A stretch of 64,000 nucleotides of DNA, from contig CM077672.1 of assembly GCA_039707655.1 (NCBI GenBank), positions 193,792,037 through 193,856,036 on the forward strand, given 5' to 3'. Positions 46,530-59,720 of the stretch are shown here, one piece after another. This DNA comes from Elymus sibiricus (Eukaryota; Streptophyta; Magnoliopsida; Poales; Poaceae). The first letter of the stretch is position 1; the number at the start of each line of letters is the position of its first letter. The notes under the pieces are model-generated. The model saw nothing but the letters and a program-made list of their open reading frames with translations. It did not search any database and was not told the origin of the DNA. Position numbers and translations under genes: made by a program.

Positions 46530-49042
46530 GCATCATTGAAATCTCAAGCCTATCTTAATGGCTATAAAGAAAGAGCTTGTTGGGAGGCAACCCAATGAAT
46601 AAAATAATTTTTTCTGTTATGGTGTGTTTTTACTGTCATGCTACTGGTATGATTTTGTTTTTGTGCTTTTAATTAGTGTTTGTGCCAAGTAGAACCTTTA
46701 GGATGATTTGGAAGATAGTATAATTGATGCTGTTTGAAAACAGAAAGTTTTGCGTCCAGTGCTGGAATTTTGGTTTTTCTCTGGAATGTCAGAACCTTCT
46801 GAATGTTTTACACAGTATTGGTATGTGAATTTCCCACGTTGCCCTAATTTTTCAGAATTTTTAGAGTTACAGAAGTATGACCATAATTCAGATTTCTACA
46901 GACTGTTCTGTTTTTGACAGATTCTGTTTTTGATGCACTACTTGCTTGTTTTGATGAATCTATGGATTGTATCGGGGGGTATAAGCCATGGTGAAGTTAG
47001 AGTACAGTAGGTATAATGCAAAAATAAAATATGAATGGGTTTGCAACAGTACTTATAGTAGTGATTTGTTTTGTTATACTAATGGATCTCACGAAGGTTT
47101 TGTTGAGTTTTGTGTGATTGAAGTTTTCAAGTTTTGGGTGAGATCACGATGGGTGAAGGAATAAGGAGTAGAAAAAGCCTAAGCTTGGGGATTCCCGAGG
47201 CACCCCAAGGTAATATTCAAGGAAGACTCAAGCGTCTAAGCTTGGGGATGCCCCGGAAGGCATCCCCTCTTTCTTCTACCAACCATTGGTAATTTTACTT
47301 GGAGCTATATTTTTATTCGTCACATGATATGTGTTTTGCTTGGAGCGTCTTGTATTATATGAGTCTTTGCTTTGTTTTCTTTTTAGTTTGTCACAATCAT
47401 CTTTGCTGAACACACCTATCTTGAGAGAGCCACATGTCTATCATCATGATTTGTTAGAATACTCCATGTGCTTCACTTAAATTTTTTGAGCTAGGCAGTT
47501 GCTCTAGTGCTTCACTTAAATCTTTTTTAGCACGGTGGTGGCTATATTTTGAAGAAATAAACTCTCATGCTTCACTTATATTATTTTGAGAGTTGATTAA
47601 AATTTTGAAGATATGAATTCTCATGCTTCACTTATATTATTTTGAGAATTGTTAAGATCGAAATTTTGAAGAAATATTTGCACTCTCATGCTTCACTTAA
47701 ATCTTTTTGAGAGTTGATGAAAGTAACGGTAATTTGCACAAGATGTGAATTTGGTCCCAAAGTAATGAATATTCAAGAGGGATATAGATAAAAACTTTCA
47801 TATAGATCATTGGATATGATAAGTGTGATTCCTTGCAATAGTTTTGCGATATGGAGATGATGATATGTGAGTCATGTTAGTGAGTAATTGTGCTTTAGTA
47901 AAAATATTAGTGTTAAGGTTTGTGATTCCCTATGCAAGCACGTTAAGTTAATAGTTATGCAATGAAATTATATCCTACTTATGGTGCATTATTTGGTGTT
48001 AGTTATGTTCAATGCATGTTTATGACCGTTTTCGTTTTTTGGTTGGTTGCTTCTCAATCTTTTGCTAGCCTTCATTTGTACTAAGCGGAAATACTGCTTG
48101 TGCATCCAAAATCCTTAAACCCAGTTTTGCCATATGAGTCCACTATATCTACCTATATGCGGTATTTCAATGCTGTTCCAAGTAAATTTGCGTGTGCCAA
48201 CTCTAATTTTCAAAATAATTTTTCTGTTTTGTGTGCCCGTACTGCTCATGAAGCGGCAGGGGGTGGGCAATATTTTCCATGTTAGGTGTGTTATTCTCAC
48301 GATGAGTGCTTATTCACTTGTCATTGCACGACAGAATGGTTGGTAATAGGGATGCCCAGTCCCGCATGAAATGAAATTAATAACAGCAAAATTCCTTGGA
48401 AAGTGATGGTATGGAGGGCACCCGTGGATACGGCTAGCCATGGATTGTGAAAGAAATGGTGGAAAGGAAATAAACTTTACTTTCTATTTGGGAACCACCT
48501 ATGATGTGTCTAGCATGGAAAATATTGGGAATTCTCGGCCATTTTCGTTGACAGGAAAAGCATGCCTCTCAAAATATTTTAATCTCTTTAATTTCAGCTT
48601 TGAGCTCTGGCACATTTGACAAATCTCTGCTTCCCTCTGCGAAGGGCCTATCTATTTACTTTTATGCAATTTTTATTTTTATTTGAGTCTCCATCTTCTC
48701 TTACAAAAGCACCAACTAGAGAGCACTATTGTCATACTTGTGCATTGGATGTAGCTAATATTTGAGTGTGTTTCACGAATGGATCAATGATTGAGCATAA
48801 TGGGCTAGGGATAACTTTCTTTAGCGTTGATATTTTGAAAGACATGGTTTCTTGTTAGTATGCTTGAGTATCTATGTTTTCAAGTCAAATTATAGATTAT
48901 TGCTTTGAATCACATAAGTCCAATATCCATGCTACAAAAGAAAAGAATATGTGAAGAATATGTTAGGCAGCATTCCACATAAAAAATTCTGTTTTTATCA
49001 TTTACCTACTCGAGGACGAGCAGGAATTAAGCTTGGAGATGC
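46530..49042 (+). other. 3' untranslated region of K
   Basis: Noncoding and homologous to H. PPT-like AAGCTTGGGGAT occurs near 47184-47196 and 47239-47251, and as AAGCTTGGAGATGC directly before the LTR (49029-49042). Confidence 0.7.
47455..47720 (+). repeat. Imperfect tandem repeat in K 3' UTR
   Basis: Five units centre on GCTTCACTTA(A/T)AT and are followed by TTTTGAG(A/C)GTTG-like text, with unit spacing of about 45-75 bases. CTCTCATGC...GAGAG can pair within a unit. H has a shorter version in reverse at 5040-5170. Confidence 0.75.
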
Positions 49043-50605
49043 TGATACGTCTCCAACGTATCTATAATTTTTGATTGTTCCATGCTGTTATAATATCAAT
49101 CTTGGATGTTTTTATGATCATTTACAGCAATTATATATCATTTTTGGAGACTAACCTATTAACTTAGTGCCTAGTGCCAGTTGTTGTTTTCTGCCCTGTT
49201 TTTGTTTTATAGAAAATCAATACCAAACGAAGTCCAAATGCCACGAAACTTTTTGGAGATTTTTACTGGACAAGATAAACACTAGAAGCTTCGGGAGGAG
49301 GCCAGAAGACACCTATGGGGCCCACGAGCCACCAGGGCGCGCCTGGGGGGGGCAGGTGCGCCCTGGTGCCTCGTGGGGCCCATAGAGCTCCGTTTGACCT
49401 AATTCCAGCACTATAAATTCCAAAAAAATCAGAAACCCTCAGGAGAGTCCACGAAATACTTTTTACGCTGCCGCAAGCTTCTGTTCCAGAGAGATCCCGT
49501 CTGGGGTCCTTCTCCGGTAATCTGCCGAAGGGGTAATCGATCACGGAGGGGCTCTACATCAACCTTGTTGCCTCTCCGATGATGCGTGAGTAGTTTACCA
49601 CAGACCTTCGGGTCCATAGTTAGTAGCTAGATGGCTTCTTCTCTCTTTTTGATCTTCAATACAATGTTCTCCTTGATGTTCTTGGAGATCTATCCGATGT
49701 AATCTCTTTTTGCGGTGTGTTTGTTGGGATCCGATGAATTGTGAGTTTATGATCAGATTATCCATGAAATTATTTGAGTCTTTGCTGCACTCTTTTATGC
49801 ATGATTATTATAGCCTCGTATTTCTTCTCCGATCTATTGATTTGGTTTGACCAACTGAGTTGATTTATCTTGCCATGGGAAGAGGTGCTTTGTAGTGGGT
49901 TCGATCTTGCGGTGCTCAATCCCAGTGACAGAAAGGGACATGACACGTATGTATCGTTGCTACTAAGGGTAAAAAGATGGGGTTTATTCATACGTGAGTT
50001 TATCTTGTCTACGTCATGTCATCGTTCTTAAGGCATTACTCCGTTCTTTATCGGACTTAATACACTAGATGCATGCTGGATAGCGGTCGATGTGTGGAGT
50101 AATAGTAGTAGATGCAGGCAGGAGTCGGTCTACTAATCTTGTACATGATGCCTATATACATGATCATTGCCTTGGATATCGTCATGATTATTTGCTTTTC
50201 TATCAATTGCCCAACAGTAATTTTTCTACCCACCGTATGCTATTTTCTCGAGAGAAGCCTCTAGTGAAAACTATGGCCCCCGGGTCTATCTAAATCATAT
50301 TACTAAAACCCTAAAAATATTGCAGCAATCTTTCTTTATTTATTTTATTTTGTATTTTTGTTTCAATCTATCAGTCTATCACATACAATTTAATCTTGCA
50401 ATTTACCGCCGAGAGATTGACAACCTCTCGTTTGCGTTGGGTGCAAGGGTTTGTTGTTTGTGTGCAGGTACTGCTAACGAGGTGTTGCGTGATTCTCCTA
50501 CTGGTTTGATAACATTGGTTTCGTAACTAAGGGAAATACTTATCTCTACTGTGCTGCATCATCCCTTCCTCTTCGGGGAAATACCAACGCAAGCTACAAG
50601 TAGCA
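49043..50605 (+). repeat. 3' LTR of element K
   Basis: Starts TGATACGTCTCCAACG and ends AAGTAGCA, then the GAGAT duplication. A TATA candidate is at 49412-49418. Differs from the 5' LTR by about 50-60 changes by eye. Confidence 0.93.
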
Positions 50606-50610
50606 GAGAT

Positions 50611-51261
50611 TCGATCGTCGGTATGTCCATACCTAGTTCAATCTTGTTACTGGCAAGTCTGTTTACTCGTTCTGTAATACAAGATCCCATGACTAACTCA
50701 TTAGCCACATTGCTTGCAAGCTCTTTACGATGTTGTATTACCGAGAGGGCCTAGAGATATCTCTCCGTCATACGGAGTGACAAATCCCAGTCTCGATCCA
50801 TGCAACCCAACAGACACCTTCAGAGATACCTGTAGAGCATCTTTATGATCACCCTGTTACGAAGTGACGTTTGATAGCACACAAGGCATTCCTCTGGTAT
50901 CCAAGAGTGACATGATCTCATGGTCTAAGGAACAGATACTTGACATGAAGAAAGTTGTAGCAAATAACTAAACGATCTGATGCTAAGATTACGGTTGGGT
51001 CTTGTCCATCACATCATTCTCCTAATGATGTGATCCTGTTATCAAATGACAACTCATGTCTATGGTCAGGAAACCATAACCATCTTTGATCAACGAGCTA
51101 GTCTAGTAGAGGCTTACTAGGGACACGGTGTAGTTTATGTATTCACACATGTATTTAAGTTTCCGGTCAATACAATTCTAGCATGAATAATAAACATTTG
51201 TCATGAACGGGAAATATGATAATAACCATTTTATTATTGCCTCTAGGGCAAATTTCTAATA
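50611..51261 (-). repeat. 3' LTR of J, right part
   Basis: Continues the J LTR after K and its duplication (1,742 bases in total against 1,743 for the 5' LTR). The terminus reads TTTCTAATA instead of TTTCCAACA, so the conserved CA end (TG in element sense) is mutated. Confidence 0.9.
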
Positions 51262-51294
51262 GTCTCCCACTTGCACTAGAGTCAATAATCTAGT

Positions 51295-54103
51295 TTACAT
51301 TGCAATGAATATAACACCCATGGAGTCCTGGTGCTGATCATGTTTTGCTCGCGGAAGAGGTTTAGTCAACGGGTCTGCCACATTCAGATCCGTATGTACT
51401 TTTGCAAATCATTATGTCTACAACGCTCTGCTTGGAGCTACTCCAGCTAACTGCTCCACTATTCAATACATATCCGGATTGAGACGTTTAGTCATCCGGA
51501 TCAGTGTCAAAGCTATCATCAACGTAACCCTTTACGACGAGCTTATCTTCACCTCCATAAACGAGAAACATGTCCTTAGTCCTCTTTAGGTACTTAGGGA
51601 TATTTTTGACCGCTGTCCAGTGATCTACTCCTGGATCACTTTCGTACCTCCCTGCCAGACTCATGGCAAGGCACACATCAGGTCTGGTACACAGCATGGC
51701 ATACATTATAGAGCCTATGGCCGAGGCATAGGGGACGACTTTCATCATTTCTCTTTCTTTTGCCATGGTTGGGCTTTGAGTGTTACTCAACTTTACACCT
51801 TGTAACACAGGCAAGAACCCTTTCTTTGACTGGTCCATTTTGAACTTCTTCAAACTCTTGTCAAGGTATGTGCTCTGTGAAAGTCCTATCAGGCGTCTTG
51901 ATCTATCTCTATAGATCTTGATGCCCAATATGTAAGCAGCTTCACCCAGGTCTTTCATTGAAAACCTCTTGTTCAAATAACCTTTTATGCTTTCCAGAAA
52001 TTCTATATCATTTCCAATCAACAATATGTCATCCACATATAATATTAGAAATGCTACAGAGCTCCCACTCACTTTCTTGTAAATACAAGCTTCTCCGTAA
52101 GTTTGTATAAAACCAAAAGCTTTGATCACCTCATCAAAGCGTATATTCCAACTCCGAGATGCTTGCACCAGTCCATAGATGGATCGCTGGAGCTTGCATA
52201 CTTTGTTAGCGTCCTTAGGATCGACAAAACCTTCCGGTTGCATCATATACAACTCTTCCTTAATAAACCCGTTAAGGAACACTGTTTTGATGTCCATCTG
52301 CCAGATTTCATAATCATAAAATACGAGAATTGCTAATATAATTCTAACAGACTTAAGCATCGCTACGGGTGAGAAAGTCTCATCGTAGTCAACTCCTTGA
52401 ATTTGTCGAAAACCCTTTGCAACAAGTCGAGCTTTATAGACAGTGATATTACCATCAGCGTATGTCTTCTTCTTAAAGATCCATTTGTTCCCAATGGCTT
52501 GCCAATCATCGAGCAAGTCCACCAAAGTCCATACTTTGTTCTCATACATAGATCCTATCTTGGATTTCATGGCTTCAAGCCATTTGTCGGAATCCGGGCT
52601 CATCATTGCTTCTTCATAGTTCATAGGTTCGCTGTTGTCTAACAACATGGCTTCCAGGACGGGATTGCCATACCACTCTAGAGCGGAACGTACCCTGGTC
52701 GACCTACGAAGTTCAGTAGTAACTTGATCCAAAGTTTCATGATCATTATCATTAGCTTCCTCTCTAGCTAGTGCAGACATCACGGGAACTTCTTTCTGTG
52801 ATGTGCTACTTTCCAATTCGGAAGAAGGTACAATTACCTCATCAAGTTCTACTTTCCTCCCACTCACTTCTTTCGAGAGAAACTCCTTCTCTAGAAAGGA
52901 CCCATTCTTAGCAACAAAGATTTTGCCCTCGGATCTGTGGTAGAAGGTATACCCAATGGTCTCTTTAGGGTATCCTATGAAGATGCACTTCTCCGTTTTG
53001 GGTTCGAGCTTATCAGGCTGAAGCCTCTTGACATAAGCGTCGCATCCCCAAACTTTACGAAACGACAGCATAGGTTTCTTGCCAAACCATAATTCATACG
53101 GTGTCGTCTCAATGGATTTAGAAGGTGCCCTGTTTAAAGTGAATGCGGCTGTCTCTAATGCATAACCCCAAAATGATAGTGGCAAATCGGTAAGAGACAT
53201 CATAGAACGCACCATATCCAATAGAGTACGATTACGATGTTCGGACGCACCATTATGCTGTGGTGTTCCAGGTGGCGTGAGCTGTGAAACGATTCCACAT
53301 TGTCTTAAATGCATACCAAACTCGTAACTCAAATATTCACTTCCACGATCAGATCGTAGAAATTTAATTTTCTTATTATGATGACTCTCCACTTCACTCT
53401 GAAACTCCTTGAACTTTTCAAATGTTTCAGACTTGTGTTTCATTAAGTAAATATACCCATATCTACTCAAATCATCTGTGAAGGTAAGAAAATAACGATA
53501 TCCACCGCATGCTTCAACACTCATTGGACCGCATACATCGGTATGTATTATTTCCAACAAGTCACTTGCCCGCTCCATTGTTCCGAAAAACGGGGTTTTA
53601 GTCATCTTGCCCAGGAGGCATGGTTCACACGTCTCAAATGATTCATAATCAAGAGATTCCAAAAGTCCATCAGCATGGAGTTTCTTCATGCGCTTTACAC
53701 CAATATGACCTAAGCGGTAGTGCCACAAGTATGTGGTACTATCATCATTAACTTTGCCTCTTTTGGCATCAATATTATGAACATGTGTATCACTACAATC
53801 GAGATTCAACAAGAATAGACCATTCATCAAGGGTGCATGACCATAAAAGATATTATTCACATAAATAGAACAACCATTATTCTCTGACTTAAATGAATAA
53901 CCGTCTCACAATAAACAAAATCCAGATATAATGTTCATGCTTAACGCAGGCACCAAATAACAATTATTCAGGTTCAAAACTAATCCCAAAGGTAAATGTA
54001 GAGGGAGCGTGCCGACGGCGATCACATCAACCTTGGAACCATTTCCGACGTGCATCGTCACCTCTTCCTTAGCTAGTCTTCGTTTATTCCACATCTCCTG
54101 TTT
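51295..54103 (-). pseudogene. Copia pol of element J, RNase H largely deleted
   Basis: In element order: protease remnant beyond gag, a TGA near 53905, then a long frame 53860-51488. Integrase has YRLGHIGVKRMKKLH, CEPCLLGKM, TDVCGPMS, FLRSDRGSEY and HRNRTLLDM. RT has QMDIKTVFLNG, YGLVQASRSWN (the usual GLKQA is GLVQA) and LILYVDDILLIG. RNase H starts (YVDDSFDTDPDD) but meets a TAA at 51488-51490. In-frame text resumes as SQSGYVLNSGAVSWSSSKQ, and then most of the domain is missing. The last segment, VADPLTKPLPRAKHD, is in another frame and ends at 51295-51297. The copy cannot make functional RNase H. Confidence 0.92.
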
Positions 54104-55033
54104 CTAGTTACAAATATTAGCAACCGAACCAGTATCAAATACCCAGGCTCTACTACGAGCACTAGTAAGGTACACATCAATCACATGTATATCAAATATA
54201 CCTTTATTGACGTTGCCAGCCTTCTTATCTGCCAAGTACTTGGGGCAGTTCCGCTTCCAGTGACCATTCCCCTTGCAATAGAAGCACTCAGTCTCGAGTT
54301 TGGGTCCAGCCTTGGGTTTCTTCATGGGAGTGGCAACTGGCTTGCCATTCTTCTTGAAGTTCCCTTTCTTTCCCTTGCCCTTCTTAAAACTGGTGGTCTT
54401 ATTGACCATCAACACTTGATGCTCTTTCTTGATTTCTACTTCCGCGGCCTTCAGCATCGCGAAAAGCTCAGGGATCGTTTTCTCCTTCCCTTGCATATTA
54501 TAGTTCATCACAAAGCTCTTGTAGCTTGGTGGCAGTGACTGGAGAACCCTATCAATTGCTACTTCATCCGGAAGATTAACTCCCAACTGATTCAAGCGAT
54601 TATAGTACCCAGACATTTTGAGTACGTGCTCACTAACGGAGATGTTCTCCTCCATCTTACAGCTAAAGAACTTGTCGGAGGTGGCATACCTCTCAACCCG
54701 GGCATGAGCCTGAAATACCAATTTCAGCTCTTGGAACATCTCATATGCTCCGGGGTGCTCAAAACGTCTTTGGAGCCCCGGTTCTAAGCCGTAAAGCATG
54801 GCGCACTGAACTACCATGTAGTCATCATTCCTTGTTTGCCAGACGTTCATAGCGTCCAGATTTGCGGGAGCGGGTGGATCACCTAGCGGTGCATCAAGGA
54901 CATAAACTTTCTGTGCAGCAGTGAGGATAATCCTCAAATTATGGACCCAGTCCGCATAGTTGCTTCCATCATCTTTCAACTTTTCTTTCTCTAGGAACGC
55001 ATTAAAATTCAGGGGAGCTACAGCACGAGCCAT
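54104..55033 (-). pseudogene. Copia gag of element J
   Basis: The ATG at 55033 opens a 309-codon frame: capsid part with NYADWVHNLRIILTAAQK, LPPSYKSFVMNYNMQGK and ELFAMLKAAEVEI, a lysine-rich linker, an intact knuckle CFYCKGNGHWKRNC (near 54275) and the protease-side AWVFDTGSVANICN. A stop (TAG) at 54104-54106 ends it inside the protease, where gag-pol should continue. By length and motif order this is an ordinary BARE/Angela gag. Confidence 0.9.
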
Positions 55034-56323
55034 TGATCTACAACATTAATTTCCAAAGACAATTAGACTAAGTTCATGATAATTGGTTCTTCTAATCAAA
55101 TTACTAAAGAACTCCCACTTAAATCAACATCCCTCAAGTTGTCTAAGTGTTACATGATCCACATCAACTGACCCATGTCCGATCATCACGTGAGATGGGG
55201 CAGTCATCAATGGTGAACATCTCCATGTTGATCATATCTACTATATGACTCATGTTCGACCTTTCGGTCATCCGTGTTCCGAGTCCATGTCTGTACATGC
55301 TAGGCTTGTTAAGTTTAACCCAAGTATTCTGCATGTGTAAAACTGGCTTACACCCGTTGTATGCGAACGTAGAGTCTATCACACCCGATCATCACGTGGT
55401 GCTTCGAAACGACAAACTTTTGCAATGGTGCATACTTAGGGAGAACACTTTTATCTTGAAATTAAGTGAAGGGATCATCTTATAATGCTACCGTCGTCCT
55501 AAGCAAAATAAGATGCATAAAAAGATAAACATCACATGCAATCAATATGTGACATGATATGGCCATCATCATCTTTGTGCTTTTGATCTCCATCTCCAAA
55601 ACACCGGCATGATCTCCAAAGTCACCGGCATGACACCATTATCTCCATCATCATGATCTCCATCATTGTGCCATCATGTGGTTGTCTCCGCCAACTATTG
55701 CTTCTACAACTATTGCTAACGCATAGCGATAAAATAAAACAATTACATGGCGGTTAATAGTTGACACGCAGGTCATACAATAAATTAAAGACAACCCTAT
55801 GGATCCTGTCGGTTGCCGTACTCATTGACATGCAAGTCGTAAACCTATTATAAAACATGATCATCACATACAGCAACATATATCACATCACGTTTTGGCC
55901 ATACCACATCACAACATGCCCTGCAAAAACAAGTTGGACGTCCTCTACTTTGTTGTTGCAAATTTTACGTGGCTGCTATGGGCAACTAGCAAGAACCGTT
56001 CTTACCTACGCAAAGCCACAACGGTGATATACAAGTTACCATTTAATCTTCTACAAGGACCGCCCTTGTCAAATCATATTCAACTAAGTGGGAGAGACAG
56101 ACACCCGCAAAGCCACTTTTATGCAATACAAGTTGCATGTCAGTCAGTGGAACCGGTCTCTTGTGCGAGGACAAGTAAGGTTGGTCCAAGCCGCTTCATC
56201 CCACAATACCGCAAAATCAAAATAAGACAAAGGAAGTAAGCAATTTGAACATCAACACCCACAACTTCTTTGTGTTCTACTCGTGCAAATACATCTACGC
56301 ATAGACCTAGCTCATGATGCCAC
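55034..56323 (-). other. 5' leader of J with PBS
   Basis: A 1.3 kb untranslated leader, normal for BARE-type elements. The PBS is the complement of 56310-56322 (TGGCATCATGAGC), a diverged iMet site one base from the LTR. No ORF in it has support. Confidence 0.8.
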
Positions 56324-58066
56324 TGATGGGGAACGTTGCATGAAAATCAAAAAAAATCCTACAAAACACCCAACATCTAATCTAGGAGATGCAACGCAAT
56401 GAGAGGGGAATCGTCTACGTACCCTTGTAGACCAAAAGCGTTAGCGTACGTAACACGGTTAATGTAGTCGTACTCGTCGCAATCCAATCACGATCCAATC
56501 CGATCTAGTGCCGAACGGACGGCACCTCCAAGATTAGCACATGTTCAGCTCGATGGCGTCCTCTCCTTCTTGATCCAGCAAGCGAGGGAGAGGAGGTAGA
56601 TGAGATCTGAACCAACACGACGGCGTGGTGGTGGTGGCGGCAGTGGAACTGCAGCGGGGCTTCGCCAAGCGTCTGCGCGAGGTGGAGGAGGTGTAACGGA
56701 AGGGAGACGTGCAAGGGTCGAAGGGTGGCTGCCCCCAATGCCTCCCCACCTTTATATAGGCGTGGAGGGGGCTGGTGGCTTGCCCTCCAAACTCCTAGGG
56801 TCGTTGGCCAAGGGGGGAGGAATGAAATCCCTCATTTCCTTCCCCACCGATCGCAATCCCCCTTTTTTAGGGATCTTGATCTTATCCCTTCGGGATATGA
56901 TCCTATTCCTTTTAGAGGGGGATCTTGGTGAGCCTATACCAGGGGTGTGAGGCCTTGCCCCACTACCCACGTCCATGTGGGTCCCCTATGCAGATGGGAC
57001 CCACTCCTGAACCTTCTAGAACCTTCCTGGTAGAATACCGAAGAAACCAGAACATTTTCCGGAACCCTGAACATGACTTCCCATATATAAATCTTTACCT
57101 CCGGACCATTCCGAAGCTCCTCGTGATGTCCCGGATCCCATCCGGGACTCCGAACTACTTTCGTACTTCACCATATGAATATCTCAATACTACCCTAGCG
57201 CTACTGAACGTTAAGTGTGCGACCCTACGGGTTCGAGAATCATGTAGACATGACCGAGACTCCTCTCCGGTAAATAACCAATAGCGGGACCTGGATGCCC
57301 ATATTGGTTCCCACATATTCAATGAAGATCTTTATCGATTGAACCACGATGTCAAGGATTCAGTTAATCCCGTATACAATTCCCTTTGTCCGGCGATATG
57401 TTACTTGCCCAAGATTCGATCGTCGGTATCTCCATACCTAGTTCAATCTCGTTACCGGCAAGTCTCTTTACTCGTTCCGTAATACAAGACCCCATGACTA
57501 ACTCATTATCCACATTGCTTGCAAGCTCTTTATGATGTTGTATTACCGAGAGGGCCCAGAGATATCTCTCCATCATACGGAGTGACAAATCCCAGTCTCG
57601 ATCCATGCAACCCAACAGACACCTTCGGAGATATCTGTAGAGCATCTTTATGATCGCCCTGTTATGAAGTTACATTTGATAGCACACAAGGCATTCCTCT
57701 GGTATCCGGGAGTGACATGATCTCATGGTCTAAGGAACAGATACTTGACATGAAGAAAGCTGTAGCAAATAACTAAAAGATCTGATGCTAAGCTTACGGT
57801 TGGGTCTTGTCCATCACATCATTCTCCTAATGATGTGATCCCGTTATCAAATGACAACTCATGTCTATGGTCAGGAAACCATAACCATCTTTGATCAATG
57901 AGCCAGTCTAGTAGAGGCTTACTAGGGACACGGTGTAGTTTATGTATTCACACATGTATTTAAGTTTCCGGTCAATACAATTCTAGCATGAATAATAAAC
58001 ATTTATCATGAATGGGAAATATGATAATAACCATTTTATTATTGCCTCTAGGGCATATTTCCAACA
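56324..58066 (-). repeat. 5' LTR of element J
   Basis: 1,743 bases from TGATGGGGAACG to CATATTTCCAACA. TATA candidate (complement of TTTATATAGG) at 56751-56760. Flanked on the right by GGACT. Confidence 0.95.
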
Positions 58067-58071
58067 GGACT

Positions 58072-59183
58072 AGCCTCACTCGGGGTAGATCTTCACGAAG
58101 TAGGCGATCTCCTTGCCCTTACAAACTCCTTGGTTCAACTCCACATGATCTTGGAGGCTCCCAAGTGACACCTAACCAATCTAGGAGACACCACTCTCCA
58201 AAAGGTAATAAATGGTGTGTTGATGGTGAACTCCTTGCTCTTGTGCTTCAAATGATAGTCTCCTCAACACTCAATCTCTATGTCACAAATTTCGCTTGGG
58301 TAGGAGAAGGATTGGAGTGGAAAGCAACTTGAAGAGGCTAGAAATCAAGGTTCAAATGGTTGGATTGGAATCTCTTGATCTCAACACATGAGTAGGTGGT
58401 TCTCTCTCAAAAAATGTATGGTGGAAGTATAGGCACGTTATGATGGTTCTCTCTAAGAGTAAGTGGTGGTGGAGGGGTATATATAGTCTTCACCAAAAAT
58501 TCAGCCGTTACACACTTTTGACCCAAAATCGGTGGGACCGAACGCAAACTCGGTGAGACCGATTAGTGTAAAAAGTATGAACTTTAGGCTTTTCGGTGGG
58601 ACCGGAGTGGAACAACTCGGTGGGACCGAAAGTGCAATGGCTAGGGCAGACTCTGTTTCAGTAATTCCGATTATTTCAACTCGGTAATTCCGAAGTGAAA
58701 TAATGGCGTTACAGCAACTTAGTCATGCCATCTCGATGGGACTGAGATCCTTTTTGGTGAAACCGATTTGCTAGGGTTTGGCTGTGGCAATATGAGTGAT
58801 GATCTCAGTGAGTCCGGATGGAGAAGTTTCGGTGGGACCGAGATAGAAGTTTAGGTTTTGGACAGATGTGATTGTGGGAGAATGACAGAGGGTTTTGGAG
58901 TAATACCACTAAGAACTTTGAGCAACAACCTCATCATTAACACCTCATCCCCTTTTAATAGTATTGGCTTTCCTAAGGGACTCAATGTGATCTTGGATTA
59001 ATGGAAATGAAGAGTCTCATGGATGCCAAACTTGTTCTTGACATTTTGAGCGGTCCACATCCATTAGTCCTTGCCATGCCAATCATCGATCTTTTCTGAA
59101 ATTTACTAGCAATAAGAATTAGATCTATGATGTATATGTTGTTATTGATTACCAAAACCACCCAGGGATTAGTTGCACTTTCA
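58072..59183 (-). repeat. 3' LTR of C, right part
   Basis: Resumes after J and runs to the LTR terminus GCACTTTCA at 59183. With the left part the LTR is 1,499 bases. It matches the B LTR in reverse (for example CACTCGGGGTAGATCTTCACG). TATA candidate at 58478-58485. Confidence 0.9.
58528..58852. repeat. Paired palindrome array CGGTnnnACCG in C LTR
   Basis: About ten copies in five pairs of arms CGGT/ACCG with a three-base centre (for example TCGGTGGGACCGA), several decayed (CTCGATGGGACTGAG, TCAGTGAGTCCGG). Lies upstream of the TATA box in element sense, as in B. Confidence 0.85.
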
Positions 59184-59720
59184 ATCTCCCCATTTTTGGT
59201 AATTGATGACAACATATAGATCAAAGCTTCGATAAATGATATAATCAATGGAATGTATCATCGCTTTGAGAAGTATGTGATAAGTAAGAGCTCCCCCTAA
59301 ATTTGTGCATTATTAAAATTTGTGTTTGAATATAAATGCACAATCGATTAGGATCATGGGTCACTCTTCCATGTCACATACATATTGATGGAGCGCTCAA
59401 AATGATAAGAATACAATAACATAAGCACTCATCACCAATCAACCAAGTGAATGATCATACATAGATAATGATAATGTTAAGCAATGAGCATAATATGAAG
59501 CATCGTATGATCAAACACACATAACGGAACGTAGTATCACAAGCATAACAAACAAAGTAGCACCGAAACAACATAAACCAAATAGTAGCAGGAAACTCTC
59601 AAGAAAACAAACGAACAAAAGCAAAACACACTCTCTCGAAGCTCTAATGATCTATACAAATTATCCCCCTTTGGCAACAAGTACCAAAAATATCAAATAG
59701 GTATAGAGCTAAACAACGCT
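59184..59720 (-). other. 3' untranslated region of C with PPT-like runs
   Basis: In element sense the LTR-adjacent PPT is the complement of ATCTCCCCATTTTTGG (59184-59199). Further copies are the complements of AGCTCCCCCTAAA (about 59290) and TTATCCCCCTTTGG (about 59661). No coding sequence. Confidence 0.7.

Larger units (their letters stand above)
43862..50605 (+). mobile_element. Gypsy-type non-autonomous LTR retrotransposon K
   Basis: Complete plus-strand element of 6,744 bases. LTRs are 43862-45423 (1,562) and 49043-50605 (1,563), with termini TGATACGTCTCC...TAGCA and exact GAGAT duplication at 43857-43861 and 50606-50610. LTR divergence by eye is about 3-4%. The interior of about 3.6 kb has a tRNA-Asp-type PBS, one ORF of unknown function and a long 3' UTR; no gag or pol signature is present. 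LTR and untranslated DNA match H. Confidence 0.95.
42771..58066 (-). mobile_element. BARE-1/Angela/WIS-type copia element J
   Basis: Minus-strand element with exact target duplication GGACT at 42766-42770 and 58067-58071. The 5' LTR is 56324-58066 and the 3' LTR is 42771-43861 plus 50611-51261 (split by K). The ends carry the diagnostic BARE/Angela sequences (TGATGGGGAACG; CTCTAGGGCATATTTCCAACA). The internal region of about 5 kb has gag, protease, integrase and RT, but RNase H is mostly deleted, and several stops are present. Confidence 0.95.
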
